A stretch of 33,255 nucleotides of DNA from an uncultured Bacteroidia bacterium (lineage in GTDB: Bacteria > Bacteroidota > Bacteroidia > Bacteroidales > Prolixibacteraceae). The stretch covers positions 1 to 33,255 of the forward strand of contig CAIVMQ010000129.1 in the NCBI GenBank assembly GCA_903907075.1, given 5' to 3'. Below the pieces are notes generated by a model. It was not told the DNA's origin, did not search any database, and saw nothing but the letters and a program-made list of their open reading frames with translations. Of this stretch, positions 26,345 through 33,255 are shown piece by piece (positions within the stretch are counted from its first letter, which is position 1; every line of letters begins with the position of its first letter). A program made the translations under genes and the position numbers.

Positions 26345-27837
26345 TTAAAGTTAAATTTAAGATTTTCAGGTTTATTAGTATACATATCATGCGAAAAGGG
26401 GCGTTGAGATTTTGAGTCAGCGACCTTAATCAACCCAAGCTGTTTTGATCGTAATGCAATAGCGGTTAATGGCAGTCCTTTGATTTTGTTTAGTATCGGT
26501 TTTAGCAATGTTTCATTGGGATCACCCAGCGGCATCAGGTTGGCAATATCCTCCTCCATACTAAAATTTGGAGCTAAGCCACTGATATAATCAGAAACCC
26601 CATTAGAATTTGCAATCTTAACTACGATCGGTTGCATGGCATATGGATTTCTAGGATTTACTACTCCATTTGCATCCCAGTCTTTAATGGTCCATGATGC
26701 CACATATTTACCCGCTGTATTTATTCCTACCGAAAAAACCTGCATATAGGGTAAAAGCCCATTGATCAGTAATTCGCTTGCCGAGGCCGTATTATCAGAT
26801 GTAATCACATAAAGGCTGGTTAAATTTACCGAATTAATTGCTGTTTGAGCGGTGGTCGATGTCGCTAAAATCTTGTCTGTGAAGTTTTCAGATAATGAGG
26901 ATGGCCCGTCTATACTTACAATATAGTCCTGCAACCCTTTATTGTATGCACTTTTAAAGAATACGCTATTTGTTGCCGTCCCATAGATCATGCTGGCCAG
27001 ATATTTCGCTGTCTGAACTGATCCTCCTCCATTATACCTAAGATCTAAAATAAGTTTTTCAATCGCAGCATCTTTAAATTTCTTAAATACATCGTTAAGT
27101 TGGAGGTCAAAATCGGCATTAAATCCGTTGTAGACCAGGTAACCCACCTTGTAATTATCTGCCATAAAGGTGGTATCGAGTAGAATAGGATTCTCCTGCA
27201 TGGTGACAGCAGTCATAGTTACAGAATTTCCATTTAAGGATATTGTATTTGCTGCAATAGAAGCGAGAGAAAGCTTATAAGTCTTCGTATTCAATAATAG
27301 GGGTTGATAATTAGTAACTGTAAGCTGTGTATCATTAACCTTCATAAAGAGATCACCACGTTTAATTCCTGCCTTTTCTGCGGGTGAATTTTTATATACG
27401 TATCTTACAAACCCAAAAATATCACCAGCAGTACCAATTCGTTGAAGCATAAAATCATATCCCATGGTTTCAGAAATACCTTGAATCCAATTAGATATCT
27501 CGGTAGAATCATTCACCAAAAAGGACCATTTATCGACTGTATTGTATTTATAAAGCAGATCGGCAAAAAACTTTTGTGGATCATTATAACTATTTAATAG
27601 AACATTAAGCGAATCTTTAATGTCGTATTTTCCAGCCACAAGATTAGGAATCTGGTCTTTCCATAAGTAATAATCTTTTAATCCATAAAAAATAAATCGG
27701 TTAACAATAGATGTATCTTTAATGACTACGGGGTTAGGCTTAACGATAATAGAATTATCTTTTTTACAGTTAAACAGCGAAATAATCATTACAAGTAATA
27801 GAGCACCACTAAATACTGATCTAAAATTTATTTTCAT
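26341..27837 (-). CDS. S41 family peptidase, lipoprotein (tail-specific protease-like)
   Basis: A 498-residue lipoprotein with lipobox SLFNC (Cys24). A PDZ-like domain lies at about 128-205 (VYKNSPAEKAGIKRGD). The S41 core follows with LILDLRYNGGG (about 262-272) and the serine motif SDNTASASEL (about 347-356). A S41 helical segment at about 40-110 precedes. Probably a periplasmic or surface C-terminal-processing-type protease. It is coupled to the DUF2147 gene through an ATGA overlap. Upstream, a strong promoter and the structured RNA candidate end about 50 nt before the start, so its mRNA may either begin there or at an unseen closer promoter. Confidence 0.85.
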   Translation of the reverse strand: MKINFRSVFSGALLLVMIISLFNCKKDNSIIVKPNPVVIKDTSIVNRFIFYGLKDYYLWKDQIPNLVAGKYDIKDSLNVLLNSYNDPQKFFADLLYKYNTVDKWSFLVNDSTEISNWIQGISETMGYDFMLQRIGTAGDIFGFVRYVYKNSPAEKAGIKRGDLFMKVNDTQLTVTNYQPLLLNTKTYKLSLASIAANTISLNGNSVTMTAVTMQENPILLDTTFMADNYKVGYLVYNGFNADFDLQLNDVFKKFKDAAIEKLILDLRYNGGGSVQTAKYLASMIYGTATNSVFFKSAYNKGLQDYIVSIDGPSSLSENFTDKILATSTTAQTAINSVNLTSLYVITSDNTASASELLINGLLPYMQVFSVGINTAGKYVASWTIKDWDANGVVNPRNPYAMQPIVVKIANSNGVSDYISGLAPNFSMEEDIANLMPLGDPNETLLKPILNKIKGLPLTAIALRSKQLGLIKVADSKSQRPFSHDMYTNKPENLKFNFK

Positions 27838-27888
27838 AGAAAATAGTAATATTGAAAAACTAATTATACTAAAATGACGAAGTTAGAA

Positions 27889-28061
27889 ACCCATTAGAAG
27901 CTGTAGCTGGCATGTTAAATAATAGCGCTGCTTCGGATTTCAATACTAAAAAATATCTTGTCCCTTAAAACCTAGCTTCGAAAGAACTCAGATTTTGATT
28001 CTAGACAAGCTTTTAAAACGCCAAAGGATCATGAGGGATTGAGACCTACATCGACTCTTAC
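27889..28061 (-). ncRNA. Candidate structured RNA, 6S-like layout (or long S41 leader)
   Basis: A strong promoter (28095-28066, minus) would start an RNA near 28061. The following about 173 nt can fold into one long rod. The 5' GTAAGAG (or ACCCGTAAGAG) pairs with CTTCTAATGGGT at 27900-27889; UGUAG pairs with CUACA; a large central bubble follows; then UUGG/CCGA and a UUUUAA-type stem; CUUGUCU pairs with GGGACAAG; AAAAUCU pairs with AGGUUUU; and the apex is CUU-UCG-AAG. The closing stem, central bubble and long apical stem recall 6S RNA, and the 3' side of the bubble can form a small hairpin (AGC/GCU). No reading frame is evident and no T-run terminator was found, so it may instead be the 5' leader of the S41 gene. 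Pairings were made by eye. Confidence 0.45.
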
Positions 28062-28065
28062 GGGT

Positions 28066-28095
28066 CAAAGATAAGAAACATTTTAGGGAGCCAAA
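28066..28095 (-). promoter_or_regulatory. Consensus Bacteroidetes promoter of the structured RNA candidate
   Basis: TTTG (28095-28092), an 18-nt spacer and TATCTTTG (28073-28066) on the minus strand. This is one of the two best promoter matches in the window, together with that of dusB. No protein-coding start lies within 220 nt downstream. Confidence 0.7.
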
Positions 28096-28123
28096 TGGTT
28101 CACCCCTTAATGGTTAAAATAAA

Positions 28124-28807
28124 TTAATTTTGAATTGTGGTATCCGAACTTTCCGAAGCCTCTTGAATTGGGTCGGCAGAAAGTTTTACCTGATCATCTT
28201 CTTTTTTATCTTCAAAAAAGTGTCTGTAGAAGATTAGGATGGTAATAATTCCAACCGTAATTGAGGAGTCGGCGAAGTTGAAGACTGGGCGAAAAAAGAT
28301 AAAATCGTCACCTCCAATATAAGGGATCCAGCTAGGGTAATGGCCCGCAAGGAGGGGGAAATAAAGCATGTCGACTACACGGCCTTGAAGGAAAGAGGAA
28401 TATCCGCCCGCAGCAGGGAATAGTTTTGCAATGTGTCCATAGCTATCATCAAAGATAAGTCCATAAAAAGCGCTATCCAGAATATTTCCAATTGCACCTG
28501 CCATAATAAGGGAGAAGCAAGCAATAATGCCAAAAGGAACCTCTCTTTTCCATAATTTCGTGATATACCATCCGATTGCACCAATAGCAATGATTCGAAA
28601 GATGCTTAAAAAATATTTTCCGATACTATTCCCAAATTCGAGACCAAAAGCCATCCCATTATTCTCAATAAAATGGATAACAAACCAGTTTTTACCAATA
28701 ATTATCTCATCACCAAGCATCATATTGGTTTTAATCCAGATTTTCACTGCCTGATCAAGGAATAGAATTATTAGAATAATTAGTATCGATTTAACCTTTG
28801 AACTCAT
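28124..28807 (-). CDS. lspA: Lipoprotein signal peptidase (signal peptidase II)
   Basis: A 227-residue inner-membrane aspartyl protease that cleaves prolipoproteins before the lipidated cysteine. Motifs are LDQAVKIWIK (about 17-26), ENNGMAFG (about 48-55), GNILDSAFYG with catalytic D111, VVDMLYFPL and FNFADSS with catalytic D180. It is longer than the usual 160-170 residues because of a stretch of about 30 residues (about 150-175) between motifs and a charged C-terminal tail, which is typical of Bacteroidetes LspA. The ATG at 28807 is used; the frame is open to 28864, but the extra 19 residues are not family-like. It ends the ileS / traR / lspA group. Confidence 0.92.
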   Translation of the reverse strand: MSSKVKSILIILIILFLDQAVKIWIKTNMMLGDEIIIGKNWFVIHFIENNGMAFGLEFGNSIGKYFLSIFRIIAIGAIGWYITKLWKREVPFGIIACFSLIMAGAIGNILDSAFYGLIFDDSYGHIAKLFPAAGGYSSFLQGRVVDMLYFPLLAGHYPSWIPYIGGDDFIFFRPVFNFADSSITVGIITILIFYRHFFEDKKEDDQVKLSADPIQEASESSDTTIQN

Positions 28808-28909
28808 AGAAATAATGTTGATAAGTGCACAATAGGAAAAAAATGGCATAGTTTTACGCCCCAAAAATTAGAAAAATTTAATCTCGAAAAAAGAACCGAT
28901 CAGCAAAAA

Positions 28910-29287
28910 TTAACGCTGATTATTCTTTGCGTCGATTGAAAGGGTTGCATGAGGCACCGCACGTAAACGTTCTTTACTAATTAGCACCCCTGTTTCTCTA
29001 CAAATTCCATAGGTCTTATTTTCGATCCGGACCAATGCAGCCTCGAGATATTGAATAAACTTAAGCTGCCGTTGAGCAAGTTTACCAGCCTCTTCTTTAG
29101 ACAATGTTGCAGCACCTTCTTCAAGAACTTTAAATGTTGGAGAGGTATCTTCAGTGTCATTACCATCGCCATGAGTTATCGCATTCTTATATAGGGTATA
29201 ATCCTCACGTGCTTTCGAGAGTTTATCCTGAATTAACTCTTTGAACTCTTGAAGTTCGTCGTCTGAATATCTTGTTTTCTCGCTCAT
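28910..29287 (-). CDS. TraR/DksA family protein (Bacteroidetes type)
   Basis: A 125-residue protein. A coiled-coil N-terminal half (about 5-85) is followed by the DksA finger region YGICRETGVLISKERLRAVPHATL. In E. coli DksA this finger carries four cysteines; here only one remains, with Thr and His in place of others, so zinc binding in the normal way is unlikely. The family binds the RNA polymerase secondary channel. The order ileS - traR/dksA - lspA is conserved in Bacteroidetes. Gap to lspA is 102 nt and to ileS 86 nt. Confidence 0.85.
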   Translation of the reverse strand: MSEKTRYSDDELQEFKELIQDKLSKAREDYTLYKNAITHGDGNDTEDTSPTFKVLEEGAATLSKEEAGKLAQRQLKFIQYLEAALVRIENKTYGICRETGVLISKERLRAVPHATLSIDAKNNQR

Positions 29288-29373
29288 TATAATATGGTTT
29301 GATGTAAAAATAATATAATTAGATTCTATTTATAGCACTAGAAAACTTATTTCTGTTAAATAAATAATCATAG

Positions 29374-32300
29374 TTACTTAAGCTCTTTTTCTACCTGAAT
29401 AAATGTCTCAATTCCATTTTCAATTTCTATTCGCTTTCCTTCTCCACTTGAGAGCTGGTCAACCAACTCGACCTTGGATGCAAGCGTTTGTAAACCAATG
29501 TATTCACTGTATTTATCCATCGCTTCAGTAAGTTCAGGATGACGAACAATACGAAGTATTATTTTATCGGTAACTTGGAAATCACTCTCTTTACGAAGAT
29601 TTTGAATTCGGTTTACAAACTCTCTGGCGATTCCTTCGAGTCGTAATTCAGGGGTTACACTAATATCCAAAGCAACTGTAATAGCCCCTTCACTAGCAAC
29701 CTGTAGCCCGGGAATATCTTCAGAAAAGATCTCTACATCCTCCAACGATAAAGCAAGGTTCTCTCCATTTACCGAAACCTCAAAGAGGCTATTTCGCTCA
29801 AAAGAGGCTATATCAGACTGGCTCATTGCCCCAATAACACTAGAAATCTCTTTCATGAGTTTTCCGAATTTGGGTCCTAGCGTTTTAAAGTTGGCTTTAA
29901 TTTTTTTCTTAATAACCCCTTCCGAATTAATTAGATATTCAACCTCCTTGACATTTACTTCGGTAAGAATTATGCTTTCAACAGCTTCAAACTGTCTTCT
30001 GAATTTGGCATTAAGAACTGGAACGATGATTTTCGCTAAAGGCTGACGCACTTTAAGCTTCTCTTTTCTACGTAACCCCAGAATCATGGATGAAACTTTT
30101 TGAGCAATGTCCATTTGCTCCTCAAGCTCCATGTTGATCAATGATTCGTTAGATTTTGGGAAAAAGGTGAGATGGATTGAGTTGTCAGGCTCATGTCCGC
30201 TTATCCGGTTTAAATCGCCATATAGCTGATCCATATAAAAAGGGGCAATTGGTGCGGCGAGTTTAGAAACTGTTTCCAGGCAGGTATAAAGGGTTTGAAA
30301 TGCCGAAATTTTATCGGTATCGTAATCACCTCCCCAGAATCGTTTGCGACTTAAACGGACAAACCAGTTTGAAAGATTCTCCGAAACAAACTCCGAAATT
30401 GCCCGACCTGCTCGTGTTGGCTCATAATTTTCATAATCGTCAGTCACATTTTTGACTAACGTGTTTAGTAGCGATAAGATCCAACGATCAAGTTCAGGCC
30501 TTAGACCGTGTTCAATAGGTGCCTCACTATAGGTAAAACCATCCACATTAGCATATAATGCAAAGAAGTTATAGGTATTATAAAGGGTTCCGAAGAATTT
30601 GCGACGCACCTCTTCAACCCCTGCAATATCAAATTTCAAGTTATCCCACGGCTGTGAATTGGTAATCATATACCACCGCAAGGGATCAGAGCCATATTTA
30701 TCGATAGTCTCAAAAGGGTCTATCCCGTTCCCAAGGCGTTTCGACATCTTATTGCCATGAGCATCGAGCACTAATCCATTGGATATAATATTCTTAAATG
30801 CACTAGTTCCCTTAACCATTGTGGAGATCGCATGAAGGGTAAAGAACCATCCACGAGTTTGATCGACCCCCTCGGCAATAAAATCTGCAGGAAAAATCTC
30901 ATCAAAAGTCTCTTTATTTTCAAATGGGTAGTGAGCCTGAGCAAATGGCATAGCACCCGAATCAAACCAGACATCAATTAGATCACTCTCGCGAAACATC
31001 TTAACCCCTTTGGAGGAAACAAGGAAAATCTCATCAACGTAGGGTCGGTGAAAATCGATTTTTTCGTAGTTGAGTTTTGAAAAATCTCCAACTTTAAAAT
31101 CTTTGAATGGATTGGAGTCCATAAATCCGGCATCCACCGACTTATTAATTTCAGTGATCAGCTCTTCGGCTGATCCAATACAAATCTCTTCTGTACGATC
31201 TTCGGTGCGCCATATCGGGAGCGGTGTTCCCCAATAGCGAGAACGGGAAAGATTCCAATCAACGAGATTCTCGAGCCAGTTTCCAAAACGACCCGTTCCT
31301 GTAGATTGCGGTTTCCAGTTGATCGTTTTATTTAATCCAATCATTTGGTCGCGAACAGCCGTGGTTTTGATAAACCAGGAGTCGAGAGGATAATACAATA
31401 CCGGCTTATCTGTTCTCCAGCAATGGGGATAACTATGGAGATGTTTTTCAACTTTAAATGCGCGATTCTCCCGTTTTAACATCACAGAGAGATCAACATC
31501 TAATGTAGTATCCTTATCTGTAAGAGTTTCATCAAACTCATTTTTTACAAACCGACCGGCATAAGCGCCATAAAGTTCGGTGTTAACATGTGAAGAAACA
31601 AAGTCTTCAGAAAGATCTTCCAATCTATAAAATCGACCCTGACGGTCAACCATTGGGTGCTGTTTCCCCTCCTTGTCCAAAAGCATTAACGGAACTATTC
31701 CATTTTGTTTGGCAACACGATCATCATCTGCACCAAAAGTTGGAGCAATATGAACAATTCCGGTACCATCCTCAGTCGTTACAAAGTCGCCGGCAATAAC
31801 CCTAAACGCATCCCCCGAAGGTTTAACCCATGGGATAAGTTGCTCATATGAAATATTTACCAACTGTTGCCCCACATACTCACCTAAAACTTTATATGGG
31901 ATATTTTTGCCGTCGCCTGAATAGTCTTCGAGCGACAGTTCGCCGTTTTTCTCGGGGAAATAATTACGGAATAGATCTTTGGCAAGAATTACCGTTATCG
32001 GATCTGAGGTATAAGGGTTAAAAGATTGAACTTTAAGGTATTTTATATTCGCTCCAACTGCCAAGGCAGTATTTGAAGGCAAAGTCCAAGGAGTGGTTGT
32101 CCATGCAAGAAGAAATAGATCAGAAGTAACATCTGCGAATAAGTGTTGCGCTATTTTGTTCTTAACCACCTTAAACTGCGCTATGCAGGTTGTATCCTTA
32201 ACCTCGCGGTAACAGCCCGGCTGATTTAGTTCATGAGAAGACAAGCCAGTTCCTGCAGCAGGGGAGTAGGGTTGAATACTATACCCTTTATAGAGCAGAT

Positions 32301-32814
32301 TTTTTTTATAAAGCTCTTTTAATAACCACCATAAAGATTCAATGTATCGACTGTCATAGGTGATGTAAGGATCGTCCATATTTACCCAATAGCCCATTTG
32401 GCGGGTAAGATCCTCCCATTTGTCTGTATATTTCATCACCTCTTTACGGCAGGCGGCATTATATTGAGCAACAGAGATCGATTTACCAATATCCTCTTTT
32501 GTGATTCCAAGCATCTTCTCTACGGCTAACTCCACAGGAAGGCCATGAGTATCCCAACCCGCTTTCCGTTTAACTAAGAATCCTTGCTGAGTCTTATATC
32601 TGCAAAATATATCTTTGATGGCTCTCGAGACTACGTGATGGATCCCTGGCAACCCATTTGCTGAAGGAGGGCCCTCATAAAATACAAAAGTCGGTCTTCC
32701 GGCACGTGTCGATATCGACTGATGAAACGTGTCATTTTCTTTCCAATATTTCAGGATATCCTGATTAATTCTGGAAAGATCAAACTCTTTATATTCACTG
32801 AATTTCTTAACCAT
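29374..32814 (-). CDS. ileS: Isoleucyl-tRNA synthetase
   Basis: A 1146-residue class I synthetase. The HIGH motif is the variant GLPGIHH in PPSANGLPGIHHVVSRAIKD near residue 50, and the KMSKS motif is KMSKR near 690. The editing domain lies between (TTEDGTGIVHIAPTFGADD), and the anticodon-binding domain follows (SRKRFWGG, APIAPFYMDQLY). There is no C-terminal zinc finger with clustered cysteines. These features fit the IleRS2 (eukaryote-like) type, which is often less sensitive to mupirocin; that is an inference. Length fits Bacteroidetes orthologs. Start ATG at 32814. Confidence 0.95.
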   Translation of the reverse strand: MVKKFSEYKEFDLSRINQDILKYWKENDTFHQSISTRAGRPTFVFYEGPPSANGLPGIHHVVSRAIKDIFCRYKTQQGFLVKRKAGWDTHGLPVELAVEKMLGITKEDIGKSISVAQYNAACRKEVMKYTDKWEDLTRQMGYWVNMDDPYITYDSRYIESLWWLLKELYKKNLLYKGYSIQPYSPAAGTGLSSHELNQPGCYREVKDTTCIAQFKVVKNKIAQHLFADVTSDLFLLAWTTTPWTLPSNTALAVGANIKYLKVQSFNPYTSDPITVILAKDLFRNYFPEKNGELSLEDYSGDGKNIPYKVLGEYVGQQLVNISYEQLIPWVKPSGDAFRVIAGDFVTTEDGTGIVHIAPTFGADDDRVAKQNGIVPLMLLDKEGKQHPMVDRQGRFYRLEDLSEDFVSSHVNTELYGAYAGRFVKNEFDETLTDKDTTLDVDLSVMLKRENRAFKVEKHLHSYPHCWRTDKPVLYYPLDSWFIKTTAVRDQMIGLNKTINWKPQSTGTGRFGNWLENLVDWNLSRSRYWGTPLPIWRTEDRTEEICIGSAEELITEINKSVDAGFMDSNPFKDFKVGDFSKLNYEKIDFHRPYVDEIFLVSSKGVKMFRESDLIDVWFDSGAMPFAQAHYPFENKETFDEIFPADFIAEGVDQTRGWFFTLHAISTMVKGTSAFKNIISNGLVLDAHGNKMSKRLGNGIDPFETIDKYGSDPLRWYMITNSQPWDNLKFDIAGVEEVRRKFFGTLYNTYNFFALYANVDGFTYSEAPIEHGLRPELDRWILSLLNTLVKNVTDDYENYEPTRAGRAISEFVSENLSNWFVRLSRKRFWGGDYDTDKISAFQTLYTCLETVSKLAAPIAPFYMDQLYGDLNRISGHEPDNSIHLTFFPKSNESLINMELEEQMDIAQKVSSMILGLRRKEKLKVRQPLAKIIVPVLNAKFRRQFEAVESIILTEVNVKEVEYLINSEGVIKKKIKANFKTLGPKFGKLMKEISSVIGAMSQSDIASFERNSLFEVSVNGENLALSLEDVEIFSEDIPGLQVASEGAITVALDISVTPELRLEGIAREFVNRIQNLRKESDFQVTDKIILRIVRHPELTEAMDKYSEYIGLQTLASKVELVDQLSSGEGKRIEIENGIETFIQVEKELK

Positions 32815-32845
32815 AGCGTTCTAAATACTCCCTTAAAAAAGTTCA

Positions 32846-32853
32846 CAAATATA
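32846..32853 (-). promoter_or_regulatory. TANNTTTG promoter box of ileS
   Basis: TATATTTG lies 32 nt upstream of the ileS ATG on the minus strand. A clear TTG at 17-20 nt upstream is missing. Confidence 0.5.
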
Positions 32854-33113
32854 GGAATTATTTCAATCGTTAAATGATTGAATAAACACCAAAGCAGCTT
32901 TGTCAATTTACTAACTATTCATTCTCCTTACCTTTAAAAATATCAACTAATTCAATCGATATCTGCTTCTAAATTTGAATAATTAAAAGGTTAACTTGAA
33001 TTCGGCTTAGGATTATCACGATTCGAAGTATGACTTTAACGAAGCTAAAGAATTAGTCTGGGGCCGACTTGTTCAGAACATGTAGGAGTCGGACTCTGAC
33101 TCTGGGATGGAAC
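32854..33113. other. Intergenic region upstream of ileS
   Basis: No gene is seen. Apart from the ileS promoter there is a hairpin CCGACT/AGTCGG (33064-33069 with 33087-33092) that encloses TGTTC/GAACA, and a tandem ACTCTG-ACTCTG (33093-33104). These lie downstream of the 5S-like fragment and its terminator on the minus strand. Confidence 0.5.
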
Positions 33114-33149
33114 AATAAAAACCCCGGACTCAGTTTTGAATCCGGGGTT
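33114..33149 (-). terminator. Rho-independent terminator after the 5S-like fragment
   Basis: A 9-bp stem AACCCCGGA/TCCGGGGTT (33120-33128 with 33141-33149) and a 12-nt loop are followed on the minus strand by TTTTATTG. It lies just beyond the 5S-like sequence, where an rRNA operon would end. Confidence 0.85.
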
Positions 33150-33155
33150 AGTATA

Positions 33156-33218
33156 GGTTGGCGGCGGCCGGATTTTATCCCGCTTTGTGCGGGACTCCCA
33201 CTTTATGCAGTACCATCG
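33156..33218 (-). pseudogene. Fragment resembling the 3' part of 5S rRNA, interrupted by a palindrome
   Basis: On the minus strand CGATGGTACTGC...GTGGGAG (33218-33195) and the tail GGCCGCCGCCAACC (33169-33156) match the conserved end of bacterial 5S rRNA. Between them, where AGTAGGTC would be expected, is a palindrome TCCCGC/GCGGGA (33194-33178) and a short AT stretch. The 37 nt further right lack the conserved GAAGTTAAGCCC region, so the fragment is either a decayed 5S gene or an assembly artefact at the sequence end. A terminator follows immediately, supporting a former rRNA transcription unit. Confidence 0.5.
33178..33194. repeat. 17-nt palindrome inside the 5S-like fragment
   Basis: TCCCGC and GCGGGA arms around five bases. 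The sequence is nearly the same as the element at 1999-2014 (TCCCGCA-CT-TGCGGGA). Confidence 0.6.
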
Positions 33219-33255
33219 TACCAATATTATGAATTTGCAGATAATTAAAAAAACC

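Noticed and set aside
33114-33255. Considering the right end as a mobile element terminus
   Set aside because: The terminator and 5S-like conserved segments explain it better; no transposase or terminal inverted repeat pair was found.

Overview
The window looks like a Bacteroidota (Bacteroidetes) chromosome segment from a Gram-negative, probably environmental member of the Bacteroidales/Marinilabiliales type; that rank is an inference from gene content. The evidence is a moderately AT-rich sequence, promoters of the Bacteroidetes form (TTG/TTTG, about 17-18 nt, then TANNTTTG), little sign of Shine-Dalgarno sites, the ileS / traR-dksA / lspA gene order, a PotC-PotD fusion, and lipoproteins plus S41, DUF2147 and SBBP/BNR propeller proteins. 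There is no phage, transposase, CRISPR array or defence island. The right end holds a fragment that resembles the 3' part of 5S rRNA, so the sequence may stop at an rRNA operon.

Layout. (1) 1-3.3 kb, minus strand: a CAT-anticodon tRNA (probably tRNA-Ile2) with a strong terminator, then mtnP, a class II aldolase and mtnA. Together these could degrade methylthioadenosine by the aldolase ('DHAP shunt') route instead of the classical methionine salvage pathway. (2) 3.5-5.7 kb: a two-gene operon of a Gfo/Idh oxidoreductase and a TIM-barrel sugar isomerase. (3) 5.9-9.5 kb: a small M15-type peptidase facing a two-gene unit, in which an unusual tetraheme NapC/NirT cytochrome fused to an FGE/SUMF1-like domain precedes a Tat-signal Gfo/Idh oxidoreductase. 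(4) 9.8-14.6 kb: a TorF-like porin and a polyamine ABC transporter (potA, potB, fused potC-potD). (5) 15.2-19.6 kb, plus strand: an RND/MacA-type adaptor, yidD, and a zinc/manganese ABC transporter (znuA-znuC-znuB) with a long leader. (6) 19.6-23.4 kb, minus: a large secreted protein with a degenerate transglutaminase-like core and a short propeller, and dusB. (7) 23.5-25.8 kb, plus: a CPBP membrane protease and a BNR-repeat protein. (8) 25.9-32.8 kb, minus: S41 protease plus DUF2147, a candidate structured RNA, then lspA, traR/dksA and ileS.

The most notable observations are a promoter-driven, rod-like RNA candidate at about 27.89-28.06 kb whose predicted layout resembles 6S RNA (closing stem, large central bubble, long apical stem); the cytochrome-FGE-like fusion; the methylthioadenosine aldolase cluster; the tRNA with A54/U58 exchanged in the T-loop; and the 5S-like fragment interrupted by a short palindrome of the same type found in several other intergenic gaps. 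At four genes the longest reading frame starts at a TTG lying inside a TANNTTTG promoter box, so the downstream ATG or GTG is given here as the start.
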